Assembly: GCF_038051945.1 (NCBI RefSeq)
Contig: NZ_CP150302.1
Span: forward strand, 4,774,001 to 4,838,000
DNA from: Paenibacillus sp. FSL H3-0469
GTDB taxonomy: Bacteria; Bacillota; Bacilli; Paenibacillales; Paenibacillaceae
Direction: 5' to 3'
Length of the DNA stretch: 64,000 bases
Below are positions 8,303 through 15,531 of this stretch, one piece after another. The translations under genes and the position numbers were made by a program. Within the stretch, counting starts at the first letter, position 1, and each line of letters begins with the position of its first letter. Below the pieces are notes generated by a model, which worked only from the letters and a program-made list of their open reading frames with translations, had not been told where the DNA came from and did no database searches.

Positions 8303-8328
8303 ATGTAGTCGAAAAACCGATTACAATG
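8303..8328 (+). repeat. Single copy of the 51-bp-family palindromic repeat
   Basis: The core ATGTAGTCGAAAAACCGATT plus ACAAT matches the repeats at 35179-35575 and 56367-56547, in the same orientation and likewise just downstream of a transcription unit. The remainder of this 372-bp gap (8159-8530) shows the ald terminator and no other recognisable feature. Confidence 0.85.
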
Positions 8329-8530
8329 GGCACGTCGAGGGTGCGAGGGCAGGTGTGCCAAATACAACATCCATGTAAGCTATCGCTGCACACTATTTTG
8401 CTTTTGACGCAAATTCTTCATTGGATGTCAGGTTTCCTCCACATTTCTTGCATCTGCCTATAGGCAACTGCTAGGCGCTGTAATATAATGTAATCACTTA
8501 TATAAGCTTCGGCTATTCTTTGGGGTTGGG

Positions 8531-9808
8531 GTGGGAGCATTGACAGAAGCAGAGCCATCATTTGACCGTTTTTTTGACAGTATGGAATCCTTGGCGGATA
8601 CCCTCAGTGAATCGCTTCAGGCTCAGGTTACGATTGAGGACAGCAATCATCATGTGATCGGCTACAGCTCCCATCAGTTTGAGAGCGATCCGGCGCGAAT
8701 CTCGACCATTATCGGCAAAAGAGTACCGAGTACCGTGATCATTGGCCTCCGCAAAAAAGGTGTGATGCACAATCTGGAGAATACCGCCCATCCCATCCGC
8801 ATCCCCGCCGTGATGGAGGTCGGTCTGGGTCCCAGACTTGCCATGTGCATCCGGCACCAGCAGGAGATTCTCGGCTATATCTGGGTAGTGGACGGCGGGA
8901 ATCTTTCCGAAGGTCATGCAGAGCGTATCGTGGAGAAGGCTGCCGGGATTGCCGGACGTTATCTGCTGAAGCAGCGCGGCTGGAAGACGAAGCAGGAGAA
9001 GACGTTCGAGGATTTCTTTTGGAAGCTGCTGACCTCACATTATGAGAGTGAGCCGCGAATTCGGCAGGAGGCAGAGGCTGGGGCGATTCTGCTGCCGGAG
9101 CGATATTATATCGGGGTGCTGGAGAGCAGCAGGCCGGTGGATGAGCATTTTTTGCAGAGATTCCGCAGGGTGATGGATGCCTATACCGGGCAGCGGCTGC
9201 TCTTTCAGACCGCCGAGCAGAACCGGCTGATTATTCTGTTCTCCTTTATGTTTCCGGTGGAAGGGACGGGGCGTCTGTCTTCGTTCCTGCACAAGCTGCT
9301 AGGGGAGCTGGGTCAGAGCGAAGGCGGCAGGCTTACGGCAGGCTGCAGTCCTGAATACCGCGAATATACCTCGGCCGCCGAAGCGTACCGTGAAGCGCAG
9401 CAGATTCTGGAGTTGAAAAAGCTGCTGCCTTATCACACCCGTGAGCTGCTGCTCTATGAAGAAATCGGGTTCTGGACGTACCTTCCGGCTATTCTGGAAC
9501 AGAAACGGAGCCGCCCCCGCCGGAGCCTGCTGCTCTATCCGCTGAAGGAGCATGACCGTGAGCATAAGAGCGATTTTCTGAAGACCGTCGCTGTATATCT
9601 GTCGCTGAACGGAAATCTGAAGGAGTCGGCTGCTTTTCTGCATATTCATACCAATACCTTAATGTACCGCCTGAACCGGATCGCCGAGATTACAGGCCGG
9701 AGCCTCAAGGAGACGGATTACCGCACCTCCATTTACCTGGATCTTCTGACCGAAGAGACCGCGCAGGTGAACCTGTGGTTCCAGGAGGCTGCCGGTTCCA
9801 GAGCGTAG
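8531..9808 (+). CDS. adeR: PucR/CdaR-family transcriptional regulator, AdeR-like
   Basis: A 425-aa cytoplasmic regulator. The N-terminal half resembles a GAF-like sensor. The C-terminus (residues about 350-415) is the PucR helix-turn-helix (AVYLSLNGNLKESAAFLHIHTNTLMYRLNRIAEITG). B. subtilis AdeR, a PucR-family activator of ald of similar length (about 420 aa), also lies next to ald, so the neighbourhood supports AdeR. Here the gene is downstream and codirectional with ald. The start is GTG at 8531 or TTG at 8540; both fit the GGGGTGGG ribosome site poorly. Confidence 0.8.
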   Translation: MGALTEAEPSFDRFFDSMESLADTLSESLQAQVTIEDSNHHVIGYSSHQFESDPARISTIIGKRVPSTVIIGLRKKGVMHNLENTAHPIRIPAVMEVGLGPRLAMCIRHQQEILGYIWVVDGGNLSEGHAERIVEKAAGIAGRYLLKQRGWKTKQEKTFEDFFWKLLTSHYESEPRIRQEAEAGAILLPERYYIGVLESSRPVDEHFLQRFRRVMDAYTGQRLLFQTAEQNRLIILFSFMFPVEGTGRLSSFLHKLLGELGQSEGGRLTAGCSPEYREYTSAAEAYREAQQILELKKLLPYHTRELLLYEEIGFWTYLPAILEQKRSRPRRSLLLYPLKEHDREHKSDFLKTVAVYLSLNGNLKESAAFLHIHTNTLMYRLNRIAEITGRSLKETDYRTSIYLDLLTEETAQVNLWFQEAAGSRA

Positions 9809-10207
9809 CTAATGTTTGCGGGCAATCCGAAACGCATTGGTAGCCTGTTCAAAGCCGATTTGAGGATAGAACGTTAAAGCCTCCTCAGAAGACAAAAGCA
9901 CGATGGATACTTGATCTCCTAAGGTCTGCTGAAGGCGTTCTACCAGGTCCTTACCTATATTTTTCTTCTGATACTCTTTGATAACCGCCAAGTCTGAGAG
10001 GTAACAGCAGTAACAATAGTCCGTAATGGCCCGTGCTACTCCGACTACCCGGCCGCCATCCCAGCAGCTAATTAGGATATCGGCCTGATCAATCATTTTT
10101 CCCATACGGTCTAAATCATGGTGAGGTCGTTTGAGTCCTGATAATCTAAACACCTCGGCCATTTGTTCAGGCAGCAATTTCTCGTTGACCTTAAATTCTA
10201 ATGCCAT
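9809..10207 (-). CDS. GNAT family N-acetyltransferase
   Basis: A 132-aa single-domain acetyltransferase. The acetyl-CoA-binding region is seen as LSDLAVIKEYQKKNIGKDLVERL (residues about 69-91), with the family's terminal YPQIGFEQATNAFRI strand. The Tyr/Cys-rich stretch ITDYCYCCYLSDL occurs in many small acetyltransferases of this type. It converges on adeR with its stop directly after the adeR stop codon. Substrate unknown. Confidence 0.85.
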   Translation of the reverse strand: MALEFKVNEKLLPEQMAEVFRLSGLKRPHHDLDRMGKMIDQADILISCWDGGRVVGVARAITDYCYCCYLSDLAVIKEYQKKNIGKDLVERLQQTLGDQVSIVLLSSEEALTFYPQIGFEQATNAFRIARKH

Positions 10208-10456
10208 AATGACGCTCCTTTTACATTCATTTTTATTATTCTAAACTATACATGAGCAAGATTGGATGAAGAATACTCTTGCATCGTCTATGATTAAGAA
10301 TATAAAGAGCCTACCTTTCTAATGGGTGGGTTCTTTATGTTGAAAGGACTTTCTTGACCCGGAGGAAGCGAGGGCCTGATACAGGAAACGTTGACATAAA
10401 TTTAACTTTATACGTAAATAATGTTATTATTACGTCATTCCTCTAACAGTTCGCTC

Positions 10457-10465
10457 TGATATAAT
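10457..10465 (+). promoter_or_regulatory. Extended -10 promoter for the lipoprotein gene
   Basis: TGATATAAT is an extended -10 box 33 bp before the TTG start of the lipoprotein, with GAAAGGAG as ribosome site at 10481-10488. A second candidate upstream is TTGACA (10391-10396), an 18-bp spacer and TAAATA. A 12-pair imperfect hairpin lies near 10305-10336. The rest of the 290-bp gap is AT-rich with nothing else recognised. Confidence 0.55.
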
Positions 10466-10497
10466 TTCTGCTAGGTAAGGGAAAGGAGATTAGAATA

Positions 10498-11097
10498 TTG
10501 AAAAAAGAGCTAGGATTATTGATGTTATTGAGTGCCATTTTGCTTTCAGGATGTGGATCAGATAAGCCTGCAACAGTTACACAAGGTGCAGACGATTCTC
10601 CCAGTAAACAAGTAACAACACAGCGAAATAGTGATTACTGTACTACAGAGAGTACAAGTTTGGATAGCGAAACTGAAAATTATTTCTATGGAACTTGGAA
10701 AGTTGAAAAGCTTTTAGGATTTGCAAATTCATATAATGATGCTTCTGAATATCCAACAGGGCAGAAGTTTATCGGAGATGAACTCATCATCAAAAAAGAC
10801 TTATTTTCATCAAAAGGAATTAAAGACTACAGTCAATATCAAACTGAACTAAGAAACCCATTATATGAAATTACAGCGACATGCAATAATAAAGATTCTT
10901 TTTATAGATCATTTAAAATAGATATTCCAGACTTAAATGAAAATGATGTGGTAAAAGCAATAGATGTAAGTAACCCTTCTACAAAAATGAGTATACCTGT
11001 AAGTTTAAGCTTTTTTGTTGTTAATAACGAGAGGCTTATCTTGATATCAGAGGCTACTATTTTTGAGCTTAAGAAGCTCTCGGATACAGTGGATTAA
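10498..11097 (+). CDS. Secreted lipoprotein of unknown function
   Basis: 199 aa with a lipoprotein signal peptide (MKKELGLLMLLSAILLSGCGS, lipobox LSGC, Cys19). The Thr/Ser/Gln-rich linker after the lipid anchor is followed by a soluble domain (ENYFYGTWKVEKLLGFANSYNDASEYPTGQKFIGDELIIKKDLFSS...) that looks like a small beta-rich lipocalin-like fold. The start is TTG, set by GAAAGGAG and the signal peptide. The gene is clearly AT-richer than its neighbours and ends at a strong bidirectional terminator. Family not recognised. Confidence 0.85.
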   Translation: MKKELGLLMLLSAILLSGCGSDKPATVTQGADDSPSKQVTTQRNSDYCTTESTSLDSETENYFYGTWKVEKLLGFANSYNDASEYPTGQKFIGDELIIKKDLFSSKGIKDYSQYQTELRNPLYEITATCNNKDSFYRSFKIDIPDLNENDVVKAIDVSNPSTKMSIPVSLSFFVVNNERLILISEATIFELKKLSDTVD

Positions 11098-11152
11098 GGT
11101 TATGTATAGGTTCTGCGCTGCGCCGAGGAATCCTATAAAATTCTGAAAATGC

Positions 11153-11182
11153 AAGAAGGTCAGCCTAAAGGCTGACCTTCTT
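11153..11182. terminator. Bidirectional intrinsic terminator
   Basis: A perfect 13-bp stem (AAGAAGGTCAGCC) with loop TAAA separates the convergent lipoprotein and muramidase genes. Its AT-rich outer base pairs give a U-tract on either strand. Confidence 0.9.
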
Positions 11183-11205
11183 GTTATGTTACAACATGAT
11201 TGATA

Positions 11206-11802
11206 CTAAAGTGAGTACACTGGATATTTGTGAGTATAAGGCTGCCCGGAACAAAACAAAGTTGCTTCTTCATTTCTTCGTCTCGTTAAGCTTGTGTCAT
11301 ATGAAAATGCTTTGCTGACCAGTCTCGAACAATTATCTTTTTCTACCTCTGAACGAGGGCCTTGAAAGGACGAATATATCAACTTGTATGCAAGCAGATT
11401 TTTTACATCAGTGGTTTCAAGCACTTTAGGACCTCCATTAAAAGTCAGCGAAACAAGTGCATCAAACTGAGATTGTGACAAAGACATACCAGCAGGAAGT
11501 GTCAACCGATTTACTCTTCCTACAGCTTCTGCGGTATCATTGTTAAAAAATGTATTTGCCTGAGTCTGAGAAATTGGAGAAGTATAATTTAGTCCCAAAG
11601 AAGTTGATAGAGCATTAGCTTCTGCTTGGGTTAGAAGAGAATCATTTGGATTACCTGTTGTGTTTTTCTTATATGTTTTGCTCGATGTTATAAGATGTCC
11701 CCATCCAACTGTTGGATACCCCTTGGGGTCTCCATAGAATTTTAAAGAAAATCCCTCATGCGATTTAATAAGGGCTGCACCACTAGAACCTAAAGATGCC
11801 AT
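11206..11802 (-). CDS. GH24 muramidase (T4-lysozyme-type endolysin) without a signal peptide
   Basis: 198 aa. It cleaves the glycan backbone of peptidoglycan between MurNAc and GlcNAc. The T4-lysozyme triad is present with exact spacing: Glu16 (KSHEGF), Asp25, Thr31 (PTVGWGH), as in T4 E11-D20-T26. FDALVSLTFNGG is the helical-lobe motif. No signal peptide or wall-binding domain is visible, so release would need a holin-like pore or cell lysis. The start at 11802 follows AAGGAG by eight bases; a start three codons upstream lies too close. Its promoter (11902-11940) shares the TGGTTGTAA element with the adjacent split-sigma operon. Confidence 0.92.
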   Translation of the reverse strand: MASLGSSGAALIKSHEGFSLKFYGDPKGYPTVGWGHLITSSKTYKKNTTGNPNDSLLTQAEANALSTSLGLNYTSPISQTQANTFFNNDTAEAVGRVNRLTLPAGMSLSQSQFDALVSLTFNGGPKVLETTDVKNLLAYKLIYSSFQGPRSEVEKDNCSRLVSKAFSYDTSLTRRRNEEATLFCSGQPYTHKYPVYSL

Positions 11803-11901
11803 AATGATCACTCCTTGAATTAGTTTTGGTAGAAGAACAATAGGGAGGAATCAAAGCCAGAGCACCATTCCCAAGTATTCTGCAATGCCGTATTGTCTTC
11901 A

Positions 11902-11940
11902 CATTATATAAAGAGAAATGAGTCTCTTTATTTACAACCA
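11902..11940 (-). promoter_or_regulatory. Alternative-sigma-type promoter of the muramidase gene
   Basis: The minus strand carries TGGTTGTAA (11940-11932), a 21-bp spacer and TATATAATG (11910-11902), about 100 bp before the start codon. The same arrangement precedes the sigma operon and the DUF4127 gene. The spacer contains the inverted repeat TAAAGAG/CTCTTTA. Confidence 0.75.
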
Positions 11941-11951
11941 CGCTCCTAATT

Positions 11952-12149
11952 TTATTTCAATTCACTAATATCAAAAGTTTGTATAACCTCAATCATTTTG
12001 ACATAGAGTTCCTGTTTTAAATCATCACGATAATCGGCGGGCACTTGCCGCAAGGAGGCTTTGATTTTTGGGGTGAAAGACTCCAGGATGTGCAATGTCG
12101 CCCCCGAATCCTTGTCTCGTTGTGCTTGTACTAATAATTGAGAAAACAT
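11952..12149 (-). CDS. Sigma-70 region-2-like subunit of a split sigma factor (RsoA-like)
   Basis: A 65-aa protein resembling only sigma regions 2.1-2.2, the part that binds the RNA polymerase core: an acidic/hydrophobic N-terminus (LLVQAQRDKDSGATLHILESF) and the diagnostic DLKQELYVKMIEVIQTFD block near the C-terminus, where it stops. B. subtilis encodes a comparable two-piece factor, SigO plus RsoA, where RsoA supplies the region-2 function. Here it is the last gene of a three-gene operon with a region-4 protein and a YvrJ-like peptide, four bases after the latter. GAAGTG precedes the ATG. The assignment rests on motif and context. Confidence 0.78.
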   Translation of the reverse strand: MFSQLLVQAQRDKDSGATLHILESFTPKIKASLRQVPADYRDDLKQELYVKMIEVIQTFDISELK

Positions 12150-12153
12150 GCAA

Positions 12154-12309
12154 TCACTTCTTTACATTTTTTTGTATTTCATTTTTCAGACTATTAATAG
12201 CTTCACTTAAATCAGATATTTTCTTTTCGAAACGGATTAGCAAATACAGGGTTATTCCAATAGGGAAGCCTAAATTAGCAACTAGTGTGGCAATATCAAT
12301 CTCGGGCAT
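12154..12309 (-). CDS. yvrJ: YvrJ-family small membrane protein
   Basis: A 51-aa protein. It has an N-terminal hydrophobic helix with the YvrJ signature NLGFPIGITLYLLIRFEKK (residues 12-30), then a charged amphipathic tail (ISDLSEAINSLKNEIQKNVKK). The start at 12309 (MPEIDIATLV) has GGAGGG nine bases upstream; an ATG at 12318 directly abuts that site. YvrJ sits in the sigO-rsoA neighbourhood of B. subtilis. The size and shape (one helix, Lys-rich tail) also recall holin-like BhlA/UviB peptides, which matters here because a leaderless muramidase is adjacent. A holin role is inference. Confidence 0.8.
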   Translation of the reverse strand: MPEIDIATLVANLGFPIGITLYLLIRFEKKISDLSEAINSLKNEIQKNVKK

Positions 12310-12314
12310 GCTTA

Positions 12315-12707
12315 TCATCCCTCCGTTAGTAACCGGCGCAATTTTTCTAAAGCTTTTAATCGGTGTTTGGAGATATTTTGTTGGGTGTAACCTAATTTTT
12401 TGGCTATTTCCTCGTCCTTAAGGTTGTGGACATAGGCTAGTGATAGAATCTCTTGTTGTCGGGATGAAAGGGTCTCATAAGCTTGAAAAAGTGCATAGTC
12501 TGTGATGTGATCTCTGAGATTTGCATGTATAACATCTGGATCATAAATAGTTAATAGGACAGATTCCATATTGTCATCGTTGTCTAGTGTTAGAGGAAAC
12601 CGAGTGTCCTTCATTCTTCTTTTTTTGTCATAATTAATAGAGTTGTAATAAATAAGATTGGCCATGTACGAAATAAAACGGCGATTTAAACTATCATCCG
12701 GTTTCAT
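12315..12707 (-). CDS. Sigma factor region-4 subunit (SigO/UviA-like)
   Basis: 130 aa. The C-terminal part (residues about 70-128) is a sigma region 4 that recognises a -35 element: YETLSSRQQEILSLAYVHNLKDEEIAKKLGYTQQNISKHRLKALEKLRRLL. The N-terminal part (NRRFISYMANLIYYNSINYDKKRR) may be a remnant of region 2.3-2.4. No complete region 2 is present; that function seems to be supplied by the 65-aa protein two genes downstream. AAAGGAGGGG lies six bases before the ATG, and the stop overlaps the start region of the YvrJ-like gene. Its own promoter has the TGGTTGTAA element, suggesting autoregulation. Confidence 0.85.
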   Translation of the reverse strand: MKPDDSLNRRFISYMANLIYYNSINYDKKRRMKDTRFPLTLDNDDNMESVLLTIYDPDVIHANLRDHITDYALFQAYETLSSRQQEILSLAYVHNLKDEEIAKKLGYTQQNISKHRLKALEKLRRLLTEG

Positions 12708-12740
12708 TGTCTGCCCCTCCTTTTGAAGAGTTCCTTCCTA

Positions 12741-12777
12741 CACTATAAAGAGAGATTAGATTCCTTTTTTACAACCA
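12741..12777 (-). promoter_or_regulatory. Alternative-sigma-type promoter of the split-sigma operon
   Basis: The minus strand reads TGGTTGTAA (12777-12769), 21 bp, then TATAGTG (12747-12741), about 35 bp before the start codon. Shared with 11902-11940 and 12881-12918, implying positive autoregulation. Confidence 0.75.
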
Positions 12778-12880
12778 TTTCCCAAATAATAAGAACAAAT
12801 GTTCCTATATTTTATCACTCTAAATACTAGAGTCAATGTAAATTCCCTTTTGCGAACCACGGCAAAAAAATTTATCGTTC

Positions 12881-12918
12881 TGGTTGTAATCCATCTGTGT
12901 AATTTACCTTATATAGTG
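12881..12918 (+). promoter_or_regulatory. Alternative-sigma-type promoter of the DUF4127 gene
   Basis: TGGTTGTAA (12881-12889), 20 bp, then TATATAGTG (12910-12918), about 49 bp before the DUF4127 start codon. It is the plus-strand member of the set of three. The region between the two divergent promoters is AT-rich with no other feature. Confidence 0.75.
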
Positions 12919-12966
12919 AGGGCATCTGTTTTGAGCCTATCTGCTAACTAGAGGAGTGAGATAGAA

Positions 12967-14670
12967 ATGAAGAATGTACTATATGTACCGCTGGATGATC
13001 GGCCTGTGAATCTGGATGATGTGATTGTGCAGGGGAAGTCGGCGGGGATTCATGTGATCACACCGGATGTAACAGACCTTAAGAACCGCTTGGATTCGCA
13101 AAAGACAGCATCGGGCACAACCCTGCTGACCACAGGTTCACCGGCTTATGGAGACACAGCCAAGATCCGGCAATTTATTCGGGATCATGCGGCTTCAGTG
13201 GATGGCTTCATCCTGTCGGCGGACATGCTGGCCTATGGGGGGCTGATTGGCAGCCGCCGTCTGCGTACGGATGCAGGGGGTGCTTATCCCGCTTATGATG
13301 CAGCAATTACAGACTTGCTGGACGTCATCCGTGAAGTGAAGCAAGCCTGCCCGGACAAGCCGATGTATGTAATGGACACGATTATGAGGCTGGCGACCAC
13401 CTCGTTTGCGGGAGGACTGGACCTCGCGGCTTATACGGAATCCCGTAATTTCATGCTTCAGCCGCGCAGAAGCTTCACGCAGTTCGACGATATTCTCAGC
13501 GGATATAACCTGTCCCCGACCGGGGACTATGGGAGTACGGCTACTTTTGATAAAGAGCAGTATTACAATACCAGAGCGCATAAGTTCAAGACGAACCGCT
13601 ATATTCTGGAGGTGCTGGCGCAGGAAGGCTCTATTGATTTCCTTGCAGTCGGTGTGGATGACGCCAACACTCAGGGCGTACAGATTAACGAGATTCACTA
13701 TATGGAAGCAGGCATTAATGAATGGCTGGGCGGGACCCAGGGTCAAAATCCGCACCGGGCCGTCATTCTCCCGGATGCAGACGGACTGGGGCAGTCCCTA
13801 CTGGCGCGGATGGCGAATCAGCTCTACCGGAATGGGGCAACGACCAGATATACTGTTGAATATTTCGGACCGCATGGCTCTACCCTCACGAGTCCGTATG
13901 AATATATGGATGTGCACCAGAACATCCTGCGCCATCTGGATATTGTGAGGGGAGAGGCGGTAGGCGATGCCAGGGAGGTGGAGATTATCGCAATTACCGC
14001 TGCGGATCAGGCACTGGCTGCGGTTAACCGCATCGAAGATAACTATTCCCGCCTTATCCCGTCGGTAGTGATTGACTGTGTCGGCGCGGGTGCAGCAGCT
14101 GCAAGTATCACTGAGACTCTGCTGGGCAGCAGGCATACTGGCGCGCTATTAGGATATAGCGGCTGGAACACGCCGGGGAACAAAATCGGCCTCGCACTGG
14201 GCATGGCCCAGGCCCGGTATGTTTATGTCGTTACAGAGACCGATGCGGCTGCGCTGGATCTTGCGGTTAACGCTCACGGCTCACTGCTGTTCAAGCGCTT
14301 CCTGAAGGACTATTTCTACAAAAGACTGGCGATTGGTGAAATCCGGACGTACTCCAGAGCCCATTCGCTCTATGAGAATGTTGCAACATTTACAGATCAG
14401 AATATGTTGTTGTTCAACAGCCCGGAGGACTACGCTCATCTTCAGGCTCTGCTGAGAGAACGGATGCAGACACACACAGCCACGCTTGCCGGGACGGAGG
14501 CCTTCCTGATCGGGAGTGCTGAACCGGCGTGCAGTATCCGGCAGATTAACGGGGGGAACTGGGTCTTCTCGGAATATGCCAGCGCTGTCCTTCCGTACGA
14601 TAACCCCGATTATCTGTGGGGCCGCGCCTTTGAAATTACTTTGAATCCTCATGTCACGTTAGAATCATAG
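12967..14670 (+). CDS. DUF4127 family protein
   Basis: 567 aa. The N-terminal motif YVPLDDRPVN (residues 6-15) and the repeated GFILSADMLAYGGLIGSR and DTIMRLATT blocks identify the DUF4127 family, for which I know no biochemical role. Conserved Asp/Arg/His positions such as PLDDRP, GVDDANTQGVQ and LPDADG suggest an enzyme. No signal peptide or membrane segment is visible, so it is probably cytoplasmic. A GAGGAGTGAG ribosome site precedes the ATG. The gene is read from a promoter shared with the split-sigma regulon and is followed by tgl 120 bp later. Confidence 0.88.
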   Translation: MKNVLYVPLDDRPVNLDDVIVQGKSAGIHVITPDVTDLKNRLDSQKTASGTTLLTTGSPAYGDTAKIRQFIRDHAASVDGFILSADMLAYGGLIGSRRLRTDAGGAYPAYDAAITDLLDVIREVKQACPDKPMYVMDTIMRLATTSFAGGLDLAAYTESRNFMLQPRRSFTQFDDILSGYNLSPTGDYGSTATFDKEQYYNTRAHKFKTNRYILEVLAQEGSIDFLAVGVDDANTQGVQINEIHYMEAGINEWLGGTQGQNPHRAVILPDADGLGQSLLARMANQLYRNGATTRYTVEYFGPHGSTLTSPYEYMDVHQNILRHLDIVRGEAVGDAREVEIIAITAADQALAAVNRIEDNYSRLIPSVVIDCVGAGAAAASITETLLGSRHTGALLGYSGWNTPGNKIGLALGMAQARYVYVVTETDAAALDLAVNAHGSLLFKRFLKDYFYKRLAIGEIRTYSRAHSLYENVATFTDQNMLLFNSPEDYAHLQALLRERMQTHTATLAGTEAFLIGSAEPACSIRQINGGNWVFSEYASAVLPYDNPDYLWGRAFEITLNPHVTLES

Positions 14671-14790
14671 GTGTTTCTGATCGGCAGCTCTCCGTGGATA
14701 GATTACGGGGGGCTGTTTACGCACCAATAGGAGGCCCGACACGTACAATAACCTATATTTCATGGCAAGGAGACGAAAGGGGGAAGCAGA

Positions 14791-15519
14791 ATGGGGTATG
14801 GATACGCGGCTCCGGCAGATCCGGCATTTGAGAGCAGAATGCGGGGGGAGATTATTGCGGCAGCCCGGGCAATGAATGTTGGAGGGACAGATTTCTCGAC
14901 CTTCGAGAATTCCCGTTGCAATCCGAGGTACTGGACCCGTACAGGAGGCGGTGGATTTGAGCTGAATTCAAATGTCACGCCTTCGGCGGCGATTAATGAT
15001 ATTTTTCTCAATGGACAGCTGTATGCCTTCGAATGTGCTATGGCGATGGTGATGATTCTCTATAAAGCGACCATCAACATGATCGGGGAGGCGGCCTTCA
15101 ACCGTAATTTCACCGGCCTCTACCTGTGGGACTGGAACTATGACAGCAATCTGAAGCTGATTACCACGTTCAACAGGAATGAACTGCAGCCGGGCGATGT
15201 GGTCTATTTCAAGAATCCCGACCATGATCCGGCTAAGCCGGAATGGCAGGGGGAGAACGCGATTATGTTGTCCAGGGACAGTTACTACGGACACGGGCTC
15301 GGGATCAAGAATGCCACTCAGATGATAACCTCGCTCAACAGGGAGCGGGTGCCGGGCAGCCGGACCTCGGCTTATCTGGCGGATGAGGGGCTTCACCCGG
15401 ACTTTGCCTATATTGCTTCTCTCGGCAACGCACGCCTGAGCCCGCCAGTCTCCGCCAAAGTGAATGCAAAAACCGCCATCTACTCTAGAATAGGTACGAA
15501 ATCCTATATTATCCGCTAG
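14791..15519 (+). CDS. tgl: Protein-glutamine gamma-glutamyltransferase (spore-coat transglutaminase)
   Basis: 242 aa, close to B. subtilis Tgl (245 aa). It crosslinks proteins by forming epsilon-(gamma-glutamyl)lysine bonds, in Bacillus between spore-coat proteins. Recognisable blocks are NGQLYAFECAMAMVMILY, YLWDWNYD, GDVVYFKNPDHDPAKPEWQGENAI, HGLGIKN and TSAYL. Catalytic residues match the family: Glu81-Cys82 in the FECA motif and Glu155 in GEN. The start has AAAGGGGG seven bases upstream. It follows the DUF4127 gene in the same direction. An 11-pair hairpin with two G-U pairs lies between them near 14692-14723 but lacks a good T-run, so co-transcription is possible. Confidence 0.95.
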   Translation: MGYGYAAPADPAFESRMRGEIIAAARAMNVGGTDFSTFENSRCNPRYWTRTGGGGFELNSNVTPSAAINDIFLNGQLYAFECAMAMVMILYKATINMIGEAAFNRNFTGLYLWDWNYDSNLKLITTFNRNELQPGDVVYFKNPDHDPAKPEWQGENAIMLSRDSYYGHGLGIKNATQMITSLNRERVPGSRTSAYLADEGLHPDFAYIASLGNARLSPPVSAKVNAKTAIYSRIGTKSYIIR

Positions 15520-15531
15520 CGCGGGGGAGGC

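Noticed and set aside
8263..8463. 66-aa frame starting inside the ald terminator
   Set aside because: Its start codon lies in the terminator stem and the sequence has no conserved features.
11206..12707. Prophage remnant containing endolysin, holin and sigma-like genes
   Set aside because: No capsid, portal, tail, integrase or attachment-site repeats are visible; shared promoters point to a chromosomal regulon instead.
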